This document shows positions 1 through 8,843 of a DNA stretch of 64,000 nt, one piece after another. Location of the stretch: NCBI RefSeq assembly GCF_025567125.1, contig NZ_JAOQJI010000004.1:110870-174869 (forward strand), written 5' to 3'. Position 1 is the stretch's first letter, and each line of letters begins with the position of its first letter. This DNA is from Phocaeicola fibrisolvens. GTDB taxonomy: Bacteria > Bacteroidota > Bacteroidia > Bacteroidales > Bacteroidaceae. Under the pieces are notes generated by a model. That model was not told where the DNA came from. It searched no databases and saw only the letters and a program-made list of their open reading frames with translations. Position numbers and translations under genes: made by a program.

Positions 1-1901
1 CGCTCGGTACCGTTGTAACCGAAGTTGATTTCAGCCAAATAGCGTTGGTCGAAGTCGTAGGTGAAACGTCCGGAGAAACCCTGGTTGCGGTTTGGCAGCA
101 CGGCATTCCGGTATTCACGCTGCATATAGAGCAACATACCGCCTACGCTGTGTTTGCCGAAACGGCGCTGATAGTCGAGGGTAAACTGCAGGAAGAAAGT
201 GTTGTCGCCGTCTTTGGTGATATTCGACTGTGAGATATAATCTGTTCCGCTTGTGCCCAGTCTTTCCAAGGTGTATTCTCCCGTAGCAGGATTGAAACTT
301 CCGTCTTTAATGCGGTAGTAGTAGGGTTCGATGGTACGGTTATACCAGTTGGACGACCAGTTTTTGAAGTTGATCAAAGCCGTGGCACTCAGCCCCTTGG
401 TAATGAAATCAAGCTGTTGGCTGATTTTCAAGGAAGTGTTCAAGGTATTTTCCTGCATCTGCTTGTAAGAAGAGAGCATGTAAGCATACGGGTTAGTACG
501 CAAGTTGGTTCCGCTCAGAATGGCATTACCGAAACGGATATGTGTGTCGCCTTCCTGTGCCGGGAATGTGACAGGGAAGTTGATTGGGTTGGTGGTCAGG
601 GCCATCTTGAACAAGTCGGATGTATTATAGTTGGGACCCTGGTTGTTGCGTATCTGCGCATTCATTCGCAAGTCTACGGTCGTGGTAGACGTCAGCTTAT
701 ATTTGATGTTGTTCTGGAAGTTGTAGCTCCAGTTGTTGATGTTGTTGTTATAAGAATATACTTTTCGGGTATTCAGCAATCCAGAGTCGTGGTTGGCCTG
801 AATGCTCATATAGTAAGTGGCTCTAGAACCACCACCTTGCACGTTGATGTTGGCACGCTGGCTCATGGCCATATTCTTGAAAATCACATCATTCCATTTT
901 ACGCTGGGGTACATGTAGGGATTGGTGCCCAAACGAGTGTTTTCAATCTGTTCTTGTGAATATTTGGGAGTTACGCCTGGATTGCGGGTGGTCTGTGCTT
1001 CGTTGTACATTTCCATCCAGGTGGCACCGTCCACGAAGTCCGGGAAATTGGTCATGACGTTGAATGCGTTTTCCACCGTTACGTTAATTTGTGTGCGTTC
1101 ATTTTCACGTCCTGATTTGGTGGTGATCAACATCACACCGTTGGCACCGCGGGCACCGTAGATGGCGGTCGCTGAAGCATCTTTCAGGATAGAGAAACTT
1201 TCAATGGTTTCTGCCGGAATGTTGTTCAGGTCGGCAGCCGAGATTTCCACGTCATCCAGCATAATCAGCGGGGTGGCTCTTCCACCGAATGTACCGATAC
1301 CACGGATATAGAATTCGGCAGCCTGTCCCGGTGCACCACTGGAAGTCTTGGCGATGACACCTGCCAGCTTACCGGCGAGAGCATTGGTCAAGGAAGAAGT
1401 CGGAGTGACGAGGGAAGAACCTTTTACACTGGTGATGGAACCGGTGACACTGACTTTTTTCTGCGTACCGGCACCAACTACTACGACTTCGTCCAGCATC
1501 TCATTGTCCGACCGCAGTTTCACGTTGATTACACCGAGATCGACTACAGGAATCTCGCGAGTCTTGTAGCCAATGAAGCTGACCACTAGGATGTCTTTGC
1601 TGGTGGCTTCGATAGAATAATTACCATCAAGGTCGGAAATGACGCCGGTATTTTTCCCTTTCAGTACGATGTTGGCTCCGATGATAGGCGTTTCGTCGGA
1701 AGCATCGGTAATGGTACCGGTGATGGTTCGTTTTCTAGGACTTTGTGCAGTAGCTTCGATGTCTTTGGTTTCATGAAAGGAAACTACTGGAAGAGGGCTT
1801 GCATCGAGTGTGGCACTGGAAATAGCCCATGAGGAAAGAGGTAGCATACATAATGCCAGTCCAAGTTTTTGTCCAAACTTGTTCGTTTTCCTTTTTTGCA
1901 T
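1..1901 (-). CDS. SusC/RagA family TonB-linked outer membrane protein, N-terminal part
   Basis: Outer-membrane beta-barrel that imports glycans or other large nutrients with a SusD-type lipoprotein and TonB energy. The frame is open from an ATG at 1901 to the window edge (633 codons), so the C-terminal barrel and any susD partner lie outside. In order I read a signal peptide (MQKRKTNKFGQKLGLALCML), a carboxypeptidase-regulatory-like domain (TITGTITDASDETPIIGANI, DLDGNYSI), then the TonB plug with the SusC hallmark ILKDASATAIYGARGANGV followed by TTKSGR. The substrate cannot be read from this part. The family assignment is very secure. A promoter with good spacing lies about 200 nt upstream. 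Confidence 0.95.
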   Translation of the reverse strand, partial: MQKRKTNKFGQKLGLALCMLPLSSWAISSATLDASPLPVVSFHETKDIEATAQSPRKRTITGTITDASDETPIIGANIVLKGKNTGVISDLDGNYSIEATSKDILVVSFIGYKTREIPVVDLGVINVKLRSDNEMLDEVVVVGAGTQKKVSVTGSITSVKGSSLVTPTSSLTNALAGKLAGVIAKTSSGAPGQAAEFYIRGIGTFGGRATPLIMLDDVEISAADLNNIPAETIESFSILKDASATAIYGARGANGVMLITTKSGRENERTQINVTVENAFNVMTNFPDFVDGATWMEMYNEAQTTRNPGVTPKYSQEQIENTRLGTNPYMYPSVKWNDVIFKNMAMSQRANINVQGGGSRATYYMSIQANHDSGLLNTRKVYSYNNNINNWSYNFQNNIKYKLTSTTTVDLRMNAQIRNNQGPNYNTSDLFKMALTTNPINFPVTFPAQEGDTHIRFGNAILSGTNLRTNPYAYMLSSYKQMQENTLNTSLKISQQLDFITKGLSATALINFKNWSSNWYNRTIEPYYYRIKDGSFNPATGEYTLERLGTSGTDYISQSNITKDGDNTFFLQFTLDYQRRFGKHSVGGMLLYMQREYRNAVLPNRNQGFSGRFTYDFDQRYLAEINFGYNGTE

Positions 1902-2247
1902 GTTGATTAAGGTTAAGGTTAATGTTATTGTTAATATAATGAGTCCTTTAAAAATGTGGACGTAAAATTGCAAAGGTGTATTTAAATGTGAAGTATTAGG
2001 TTTTTAGTAATCTCAGGTTACAAAATAGGGTTGTAAAATTTCTTTTTATCTCTTTCTATTTAGTATTAAATCTTGGTTTTTTATCTAAGGTTTTTGGCAA
2101 AAATATAGTAATATGATAGAAGAACAAAATTTTTTTTATTAATAATTGAAAAAAATCAGATTTTTACTACAGTCGAAAGAAGTAATATTTGGAAAATAAA
2201 TGTGAAGAAAAAGAAAAATAGATTTGTTTTTGTGTAGAAGATAGATG
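1902..2247. other. AT-rich intergenic leader of the susC gene
   Basis: No coding frame is visible. The stretch is very AT-rich with T and A runs. It contains the putative susC promoter (2098-2128), which would leave a 5' untranslated leader of about 190 nt. I see no strong hairpin in the leader. Confidence 0.6.
2098..2128 (-). promoter_or_regulatory. Bacteroidetes promoter for the susC gene
   Basis: On the minus strand TTTG (2128-2125) is followed after exactly 19 nt by TATTTTTG (2105-2098). This matches the Bacteroidetes -33 TTTG and -7 TAnnTTTG elements with typical spacing. Transcription would start near 2091. Confidence 0.55.
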
Positions 2248-2289
2248 ACCATCTCGCTCCAAATGCCTAAGCGTTCGGAGCGAGATGGT
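2248..2289 (-). terminator. Hairpin terminator after pfkA with a shared motif in its loop
   Basis: A perfect 13-bp inverted repeat (2248-2260 and 2277-2289, ACCATCTCGCTCC) encloses a 16-nt loop, 36 bp after the pfkA stop. The loop reads AAATGCCTAAGCGTTC, nearly identical to the palindromic units at 33469-33552. There is no long T run, so factor-independent termination is inferred rather than obvious. Confidence 0.55.
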
Positions 2290-2325
2290 TAAGCATTTTA
2301 TGCAAAATGAAACACAAGGGTGTTT

Positions 2326-3336
2326 TTATCCGAAACAGATACCCATCTTGCGGCCTTGTACCACTAGATCATTGTCTTCTGTGACCAGTTTCAGTTTTCC
2401 GGCCACTTCGCTCAGCGGTACCGAATCGATTGCATCTCCTTTAAGAGCTACCATCCGGCCAAACATACCTTGTGCAATCAGTTCGGTAGCATGTCCTCCC
2501 ATGCGGGTAGCTAGATTTCGATCGTACGCCGTAGGGCTTCCCCCGCGTTGGATGTAGCCCAGTACTGTTTCGCGTGTCTCGAATCCGGTTTCATATTCTA
2601 TTTCTTCGGCAATGTATTGTGCTGCTTTCTTTCCACCTAAAGTAGGGATTCCTTCAGCTACTACCACGATAGAATAGGGTTTTCCTTTTTTGAGGCGGCC
2701 GATGATGGCATCGCCGATGCGGTGAATGTCAAAAGGTATTTCAGGAAGTAGAATGATGTCGCCTCCCCCTGCCATGCCCGAATAGAGAGCAATCCATCCG
2801 GCTTTATGTCCCATCACCTCAATGACCATGACCCGCTGATGTGCGCTGGCTGTAGAGTGCAAGCGGTCGATAGCGTCGGTAGCGATGGATACCGCTGAAT
2901 CAAAACCGAACGAAGTGTCGGTCCCCCATACGTCGTTGTCGATGGTCTTAGGAATACTGACTACATTGACTCCTGCTTCTGCCAGTTTGGCTGCCGTTTT
3001 CTGAGTTCCGTTTCCTCCGATGCACACGATGCAATCCAGTTGCCGGTCGTGGATAGTCTGCAGCAGGATAGCAGGTTTGTCTTCCGCGACGGCAGTCCCC
3101 TTCTTTTTGAACGGTTTTTCGCGTGAGGTGCCCAGAATGGTTCCTCCCAGATTAAGCAGTCCAGTAAGTGAACTTTCGTCCATAGGGATGATATCGTTGT
3201 CCAGCAGTCCACGGAAGCCGCTGTGAATACCATACACTTCCATTCCATAATGATTGATGGCTGTCTTGCAAACTCCTCGGATTGTAGCATTTATGCCAGG
3301 ACAGTCGCCGCCTGAAGTCAAGATTCCTATCTTCAT
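2326..3336 (-). CDS. pfkA: 6-phosphofructokinase
   Basis: Phosphorylates fructose 6-phosphate to the 1,6-bisphosphate in glycolysis, in the cytoplasm. At 336 aa it is the size of a bacterial PFK subunit. The N-terminus GILTSGGDCPGINA is the nucleotide-binding loop. PKTIDND (129-135) carries the catalytic aspartates, and MGHKAGWIAL and the C-terminal GYIQRGGSPTAYDR are sugar/effector-site motifs. The usual GGDG(S/T) loop reads GGNGT (107-111). Gly after the substituted residue favours ATP over pyrophosphate, while Lys in PKTIDND is seen in PPi-type and mixed clade enzymes, so the phosphoryl donor is uncertain. Monocistronic, with TACCTTTA at 3370-3363 as a possible -7 element. Confidence 0.93.
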   Translation of the reverse strand: MKIGILTSGGDCPGINATIRGVCKTAINHYGMEVYGIHSGFRGLLDNDIIPMDESSLTGLLNLGGTILGTSREKPFKKKGTAVAEDKPAILLQTIHDRQLDCIVCIGGNGTQKTAAKLAEAGVNVVSIPKTIDNDVWGTDTSFGFDSAVSIATDAIDRLHSTASAHQRVMVIEVMGHKAGWIALYSGMAGGGDIILLPEIPFDIHRIGDAIIGRLKKGKPYSIVVVAEGIPTLGGKKAAQYIAEEIEYETGFETRETVLGYIQRGGSPTAYDRNLATRMGGHATELIAQGMFGRMVALKGDAIDSVPLSEVAGKLKLVTEDNDLVVQGRKMGICFG

Positions 3337-3444
3337 GTTTTGCTGTATTAATAATTAGTGTGGTAAAGGTAAGAAAAAACTGTATATTTGTTATGTAGGA
3401 GGAAAAAATAATGTCTCATACTGTCGAATTAGGCAGAAAAAATC

Positions 3445-3452
3445 TACCTTTG
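3445..3452 (+). promoter_or_regulatory. -7 element for the GH3 operon
   Basis: TACCTTTG, a perfect TAnnTTTG element, lies 37 nt before the ATG at 3490. No clear TTTG is seen at the expected upstream distance. Confidence 0.5.
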
Positions 3453-3489
3453 CATGCGTCACACACAAGGATTTGAAATTTAAGAACGA

Positions 3490-4995
3490 ATGAATTCAAC
3501 GAAGTTAATAGGAAAGATTTTCGCTCCCAGACAGAGAAAAATTGATTTGTATGGGACTAAAGCTGAAGAGATTCAGGCTTGCGTATTCCGAAAACTGATA
3601 CAGAAAGCTTCCACTACAGAGTGGGGAACTAAATATGACTATAGCCATATCCAGAATTATACGGACTTTCAGCGGGTTCCCGTGCAGACGTATGAGGATG
3701 TGAAAGGATATGTAGACCGTATGCGGCATGGAGAGAAAGATGTGCTTTGGCCGGGTAAGGTCATTTGGTATGCCAAGTCATCAGGTACGACCAACGATAA
3801 GAGTAAGTTTATTCCCGTCAGTCCGGAGGGATTGAAGGGAATTCATTATCGCGGGGGGACCGATGCGGTGGCACTTTATTTACGGGAAAATCCGGAAAGT
3901 CGTTTCTTCTCGGGAAAGGGATTGATTTTGGGTGGAAGCCATAGTCCGAATTACAACGTGAAAGACAGTCTAGTGGGCGATTTGTCGGCCATTTTGATTC
4001 AGAACATCAGTCCATTGGTCAATTTGATTCGGGTGCCGAAAAAAGAGATTGCCTTGCTGAGCGAGTTCGAGGAGAAAGTGGAACGCATAGCGGATACGAC
4101 GATTCATCAGAATGTGACCAGCTTGTCGGGTGTGCCTTCATGGATGCTGGCTGTGATACATCGTATTTTGGAGAAAACTGGTGCCAAATACTTGAACGAG
4201 GTGTGGCCTAATTTGGAAGTGTTCTTCCATGGAGGCGTGTGCTTTACTCCTTATCGTGAGCAATACAAGCAGTTGATTCCTTCCGACAAGATGCACTACA
4301 TGGAAACATACAATGCCAGCGAAGGTTTCTTCGGCTTGCAGAGCGACCTGCACGACCCGTCCATGCTGCTGATGATTGACTATGATGTGTTCTATGAGTT
4401 CATTCCGCTGGAAGACATCGACAAACCGAATCCGGCCATTGTGCCGCTTTGGGGTGTGGAAGTGGGACGCAATTATGCAATGGTCATCAGTACGTCGTGT
4501 GGTTTATGGCGATACATCATCGGTGATACAGTGAAATTCACGCAGAAGAATCCTTATAAATTTATTATTTCTGGGCGTACTAAGCATTTCATTAATGCAT
4601 TTGGGGAAGAACTGATGGTAGACAATGCCGAAAAGGGGCTGGAGCGTGCCTGCAAGGAAACGGGGGCGCAGGTGCTGGAATATACGGCGGCGCCGGTGTT
4701 CATGGATGCCAATGCCAAATGTCGTCACCAATGGTTGATTGAATTCAGTGTGATGCCGGATTCACTGGAGAAATTTACGCAGGTACTTGATACGGCTTTA
4801 CAGGAGATTAATTCGGATTATGAGGCCAAACGGCATAAAGATATTACGTTGCAGAAACTGGAAGTGATTGTGGCTCGTCAGGGGTTGTTTCATGACTGGC
4901 TGAAGCAGAAAGGTAAGTTGGGCGGGCAGCATAAGATTCCCCGTCTGAGCAACAGTCGTGAGTACATTGAAGAAATGTTGAAATTGAATAACTGA
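3490..4995 (+). CDS. GH3 auxin-responsive promoter family protein (acyl-adenylate/amide ligase fold)
   Basis: Member of the GH3 branch of adenylate-forming enzymes, which in plants couple carboxylic acids to amino acids through an acyl-AMP. The bacterial substrate is not known. At 501 aa it has the ATP-binding P-loop-like motif KSSGTTNDKSKFIP (SSGT at 97-100), a central GGVCFTPYREQ segment, METYNASEGFFG (adenine/acyl pocket region) and a C-terminal domain with ISGRTKHFINAFGEELMVDN. It is followed after 6 nt by the lipoprotein at 5002, and these two genes plus the DUF3108 gene form an apparent operon. Family assignment is firm; function is open. Confidence 0.9.
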   Translation: MNSTKLIGKIFAPRQRKIDLYGTKAEEIQACVFRKLIQKASTTEWGTKYDYSHIQNYTDFQRVPVQTYEDVKGYVDRMRHGEKDVLWPGKVIWYAKSSGTTNDKSKFIPVSPEGLKGIHYRGGTDAVALYLRENPESRFFSGKGLILGGSHSPNYNVKDSLVGDLSAILIQNISPLVNLIRVPKKEIALLSEFEEKVERIADTTIHQNVTSLSGVPSWMLAVIHRILEKTGAKYLNEVWPNLEVFFHGGVCFTPYREQYKQLIPSDKMHYMETYNASEGFFGLQSDLHDPSMLLMIDYDVFYEFIPLEDIDKPNPAIVPLWGVEVGRNYAMVISTSCGLWRYIIGDTVKFTQKNPYKFIISGRTKHFINAFGEELMVDNAEKGLERACKETGAQVLEYTAAPVFMDANAKCRHQWLIEFSVMPDSLEKFTQVLDTALQEINSDYEAKRHKDITLQKLEVIVARQGLFHDWLKQKGKLGGQHKIPRLSNSREYIEEMLKLNN

Positions 4996-5001
4996 TTGTA
5001 G

Positions 5002-6927
5002 ATGAAACCGATTCCTAAGTATATTGCTTTTTTGCTGGTGATTATCGGATTTTATGCTTGTGCAAGTACAGGCATGCCCGATGGAGGTCCTTATGATGAG
5101 ACGCCGCCCAAGTTTGTGCGTGCGACTCCGGAACCCAATGCCACGAATAACAAGCGAAAGAAGATTTCCATAGAATTTGATGAATATATCAAGCTGGACA
5201 AACCTTCAGAAAAGGTGATTATTTCGCCTCCGCAAAAAGAGGCTCCAGAAGTGAAAGTGAGCGGTCACCGGGTATTGGTGGAGTTCTTTGACAGTTTGCG
5301 TGAAAATACGACTTATACAGTTGACTTTGGAGACGCTATTTTGGATAATAATGAAGACAATCCGCTAGGCAATTTTGCTTATGCATTTTCTACCGGTGCG
5401 CATATTGATACGATGGAAGTTTCGGGTACGGTGCTGAATGCAGAGAATCTGGAGCCGGTAAAAGGTATTCAGGTAGGACTTCACAAGAACCTGGAAGATA
5501 GTGCGTTTGTAAAACTGCCTTTCGACCGTATTTCAAGAACCGACAGCCGTGGACATTTCACGATTCGTGGAGTGGCTCCAGGAAAGTATCGTGTTTACGC
5601 TTTGATGGATGGTAACCAGAATTACTTGTTCGACTCGAAAACGGAGGCGATTGCCTTTCAGGATTCGCTGGTGATTCCCGCCATGCGTCCGGATGTTCGT
5701 CAGGATACGGTATGGAATGAACTAGACACCTTGGCCTACGATACGATTTATGAGGTGCATTACACACATTTTTTGCCGGACAACCTGATTTTGCGTTCGT
5801 TCAAGGAAGAAAATCCGATGCAGTATCTGGTAAAGAGCGAACGAGAACAACTGAACCGTTTTTCTTTGTACTTCAGTGCGAAAGCAGATACGTTGCCTAC
5901 CATCAAAGGGTTGGATTTCGACGAGAAAGATGCCTTTGTAATCGAGAGTAATCCGCGTAATGATACTATCCGCTATTGGATTAAGGATACGGTGATGTGT
6001 GAACGAGATACGCTGACTTTTCAAATGGACTATTTGGCCACAGATACGTTGGGACAGTTGGTTCCGAAAACCGATACGTTGCGTATGGTGAACAAAATAG
6101 ACAAGAAGCGGCGTATGGCTTTGGCTGAAGAGGCCATGAAGAAAGAAGAAAAGGAGAGAAAAAAGCGTGCGAAAAAAGGTGATACATTAAAGGTAGAACC
6201 GAAATTCCTTTCCATGACAGTTGATGCTCCTTCCAGCCTGGATTTGAACCGAAATATTGGTTTGAAATTTGAAGAGCCAGTGGAATACATCGATACCGCG
6301 GCCATACACATGGCCATCAAGGTAGATTCTCTATGGGAGGATATTCCTTTTATTCTGATGAAGGATTCAGTTGCCCCTCGTCAGTATCAGATTTTGGCCG
6401 ATTGGCAGCCGGGAAGGGAATATCAATTGAAGATTGATTCGTTGGGAATAAAAGGAATTTATGGACTATACTCCAATAAGGTGGAAAATCAGTTGAAGGT
6501 GAAAACACTGGAAGAGTATGGTACGCTGTATCTGAATATTGTGGGAGCCGGTCCTCATGCTATTGTACAGTTGCTGAATGGAAGTGACGGGGTTGTCCGC
6601 CAACAGTCGGTGACAGACAAGAAAACATGTGATTTCTATTTTCTTCAGCCCAGCACGAAGTATTATATCCGTCTGTTCAATGACGATAACAACAACGGAG
6701 TGTGGGATACTGGTAACTATGAGGAGAAACGGCAGCCTGAAGAAGTGTTCTACTTTCCGAAAGTATGGGAAATGAAAGCCAATTTTGAGTTTGAAGAGAC
6801 TTGGGATATACACGCCCTTCCACTCGATAAACAGAAATTGGACGAGATAAAGAAACAGAAGCCTGATGAGGCCAAGAAAATTAAAGACCGTAACAAGGAG
6901 CGGGCTCGTAAACTAGGAAAAACATGA
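5002..6927 (+). CDS. Ig-like domain lipoprotein
   Basis: Predicted outer-membrane or periplasmic lipoprotein of 641 aa. The signal peptide ends in a lipobox (GFYAC, Cys at residue 20), followed by an SbsA-type Ig-like domain (about residues 30-135, PPKFVRATPEPNATNNK), then a carboxypeptidase-regulatory-like module (about 137-215, SGTVLNAENLEPVKGIQVGL through GVAPGKYRVYALMDG). A basic Lys/Glu-rich linker lies near 370-395, followed by a second Ig-like part and a C-terminal segment with the Asp-rich FNDDNNNGVWDTG. The C-terminal tail is very Lys-rich. It overlaps the next gene by 4 bp (ATGA), so translation is probably coupled. The Bacteroidetes family is widespread but of unknown function, perhaps in envelope structure. 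Confidence 0.8.
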   Translation: MKPIPKYIAFLLVIIGFYACASTGMPDGGPYDETPPKFVRATPEPNATNNKRKKISIEFDEYIKLDKPSEKVIISPPQKEAPEVKVSGHRVLVEFFDSLRENTTYTVDFGDAILDNNEDNPLGNFAYAFSTGAHIDTMEVSGTVLNAENLEPVKGIQVGLHKNLEDSAFVKLPFDRISRTDSRGHFTIRGVAPGKYRVYALMDGNQNYLFDSKTEAIAFQDSLVIPAMRPDVRQDTVWNELDTLAYDTIYEVHYTHFLPDNLILRSFKEENPMQYLVKSEREQLNRFSLYFSAKADTLPTIKGLDFDEKDAFVIESNPRNDTIRYWIKDTVMCERDTLTFQMDYLATDTLGQLVPKTDTLRMVNKIDKKRRMALAEEAMKKEEKERKKRAKKGDTLKVEPKFLSMTVDAPSSLDLNRNIGLKFEEPVEYIDTAAIHMAIKVDSLWEDIPFILMKDSVAPRQYQILADWQPGREYQLKIDSLGIKGIYGLYSNKVENQLKVKTLEEYGTLYLNIVGAGPHAIVQLLNGSDGVVRQQSVTDKKTCDFYFLQPSTKYYIRLFNDDNNNGVWDTGNYEEKRQPEEVFYFPKVWEMKANFEFEETWDIHALPLDKQKLDEIKKQKPDEAKKIKDRNKERARKLGKT

Positions 6928-7736
6928 TAAAGAAACTGATTCTTTGCCTATTCCTTCTGGCAGGAGGAGTGGCAGCCAGCGCACAGTGCGGAGCAGTAAA
7001 TGATGCAATCAAGCCAGGAGAGACACTTTCTTATGAGTTGAAATTTAACTGGAAATTTGTCTGGATTAACGCGGGATGGGCAAAGATGACGGTTAATGAA
7101 ACAAAATATAAAGGTATGCCCTGCCTGAAGACCGACTTGCAGTCGTATACAAACAAGAAAATTGACTTTTTCTTCAAGATGCGCGACACACTGACCTGTA
7201 TCACCTCGGAAGATCTTGTTCCTTTGTATTTTCGGAAAGGGGCTGAGGAAGGCAAACGTTATACGGTGGACGAAGTACATTTCAGTTATCAGAACGGAAA
7301 ATGTATAGTGGACCAGCAGCGCACGTTGCGGGGGAACACCGACAAGCATCATGATGAGATGCCGGTGTGTGTATACGATATGTTGAGTATTCTTTTGCAG
7401 GCTCGTTCGTATGATCCTGCCGACTACAGACCCGGGCAGAAGATACTTTTTTCTATGGCAACTGGAAGGGAAGTAGAGAAACAGACGTTAATTTATCGGC
7501 GCAAAGAGAACTATAAAGCTGAAAACGGAATAACTTACCGTTGTTTGGTTTTCTCGTTGGTGGAATATGTAGGTGAAGAGAAAAAGGAAAAAGAGGTCAT
7601 TACTTTTTATATAACAGACGATCGCAACCATTTGCCGGTACGTTTAGATATGTATCTGAATTTTGGCTCAGCCAAAGCTTTCTTAACGGATATCAAAGGG
7701 AACCGGCATCCGCTGACTTCTATAGTGAAAAAATAG
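6924..7736 (+). CDS. DUF3108 domain-containing exported protein
   Basis: Secreted protein of 270 aa with a cleavable signal peptide (LILCLFLLAGGVAASAQ) and a single DUF3108 domain: GETLSYELKFNWKFVWINAG at the start, FKMRDTLTC in the middle and a C-terminal LPVRLDMYLNFG strand. The start ATG overlaps the stop of the preceding lipoprotein gene (ATGA). DUF3108 proteins are predicted periplasmic beta-sandwich proteins with no established reaction. Position at the end of the GH3/Ig-like lipoprotein operon suggests a shared envelope role. Confidence 0.85.
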   Translation: MIKKLILCLFLLAGGVAASAQCGAVNDAIKPGETLSYELKFNWKFVWINAGWAKMTVNETKYKGMPCLKTDLQSYTNKKIDFFFKMRDTLTCITSEDLVPLYFRKGAEEGKRYTVDEVHFSYQNGKCIVDQQRTLRGNTDKHHDEMPVCVYDMLSILLQARSYDPADYRPGQKILFSMATGREVEKQTLIYRRKENYKAENGITYRCLVFSLVEYVGEEKKEKEVITFYITDDRNHLPVRLDMYLNFGSAKAFLTDIKGNRHPLTSIVKK

Positions 7737-7775
7737 CCTGCTGTCGAGAAGTCGTTTGTCGATGAGAAGGTATAC

Positions 7776-7817
7776 AAAAATCCTCAACTATTTCGTGTGG
7801 GTAGTTGAGGATTTTTT
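7776..7817. terminator. Bidirectional terminator between the DUF3108 gene and rnc
   Basis: Inverted repeat AAAAATCCTCAACTA (7776-7790) and TAGTTGAGGATTTTTT (7802-7817) with an 11-nt loop. A-run and T-run flanks let it serve both converging transcripts. Confidence 0.85.
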
Positions 7818-7853
7818 GTGAGTTGGAATGCCGTTTGCTTTCGCAACTGAATC

Positions 7854-8840
7854 TTATTGAAGAGCAGGCTTTTCTTCTTTCGCTTCAGTCTCTTCCGTGA
7901 TTTCTGTGATTTGGAAGGCCGCTTCTTCAGCTTCGGCAATGATGCGTTCTACATCATCGTATTTTTCCGTATTCTCTTCCACTTTCAATTCTTCTTCTGC
8001 TGTTGTGAGAAGAGCAGGGGAGAGCGATGCTTCTGTGGAAGAAGATTCGTTTTCATGAGCGGCTGTCTGCTCGCGGGCCGCTTTTTCCGCGAATATGGTA
8101 TCAATGAACTGAGGGTCGTTCTTGATTTTGTTCAATGTTTCATGAGCAGCTTCTTGCTGTGATTCCTTTTTGGAATATCCTCTTCCTTGTCCAGCCGGTA
8201 TATTTTCCACCATTACCTGGGTTTCAAATACCGGATTTTGTTGTTCATCAACTGATTGTTCCAGAAGATTGAATTCAATTAGAAACCGATTTTTCTGTCC
8301 CCATTCAATCAGTTTCGACTTGAAGTTAACCTCCTTGCGCGACAATTTATCGAGGTTCAGATAAGGCTTGATAATACGTTCTTCCATGAAGAATTTGCAG
8401 GTTTCGTATCCTCTGTCCAGGTAGATGGCCCCTACGAGTGCCTCAAACGCATTGCCGCACATGTAACTATTGTGTGACGACTGTCGGGTGGTGTATTTAA
8501 TCAACTTGTCCAGTCCGATTTGTACCGCAATTCGGTTCAGTGTTTCCCTTTGTACGATTTTAGAGCGTGTATTGGTCAGAAATCCCTCCCGTTTTCCCTC
8601 AAACCGTTTGTACACGATGTCTGCCACTACAGCATCCAGGATGGCATCTCCCAGGAACTCTAGCCGCTCGTTGTTGAGCAGCCGTCCCTTGGCTTTTACC
8701 GAAGAAGATTTGTGTAAGAGAGCCTGCTGGTAAATCTCGATGTTCCGCGGGTAGAATCCCAGCATCTTATAAAAACAAAGATAAGACTCCTTATCCTTAC
8801 GAAAAAGGAGCCTTATCTTATCTAGTATATTGCTAAACAC
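7854..8840 (-). CDS. rnc: Ribonuclease III with a long acidic C-terminal tail
   Basis: Endonuclease that cuts double-stranded RNA in rRNA and mRNA processing. The catalytic signature NERLEFLGDAILD is at residues 57-69, with a second acidic cluster in GNAFEALVGAIYLDRGY. The double-stranded RNA-binding domain follows at about 170-245 (FKSKLIEWGQ, GRGYSKKESQQEAAHETL). The protein is 328 aa, whereas typical RNase III is about 220-250. The extra 75-80 residues are Glu/Ala-rich and look disordered. The start codon is GTG at 8840, 3 nt from the fabF stop, so it is the last gene of acpP-fabF-rnc. A strong hairpin lies at codons 8-21 (see 8778-8819). Confidence 0.93.
   Translation of the reverse strand: MFSNILDKIRLLFRKDKESYLCFYKMLGFYPRNIEIYQQALLHKSSSVKAKGRLLNNERLEFLGDAILDAVVADIVYKRFEGKREGFLTNTRSKIVQRETLNRIAVQIGLDKLIKYTTRQSSHNSYMCGNAFEALVGAIYLDRGYETCKFFMEERIIKPYLNLDKLSRKEVNFKSKLIEWGQKNRFLIEFNLLEQSVDEQQNPVFETQVMVENIPAGQGRGYSKKESQQEAAHETLNKIKNDPQFIDTIFAEKAAREQTAAHENESSSTEASLSPALLTTAEEELKVEENTEKYDDVERIIAEAEEAAFQITEITEETEAKEEKPALQ
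8778..8819 (-). promoter_or_regulatory. Hairpin in the 5' coding region of rnc mRNA
   Basis: Arms 8778-8785/8812-8819 (8 bp) and 8787-8792/8805-8810 (6 bp) enclose a 12-nt loop. The one DNA mismatch (A at 8786, C at 8811) becomes a G-U pair in the minus-strand transcript, so the rnc mRNA has a continuous 15-bp stem about 20 nt after the start codon. A role in RNase III self-regulation is inference. Confidence 0.5.
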
Positions 8841-8843
8841 AGT

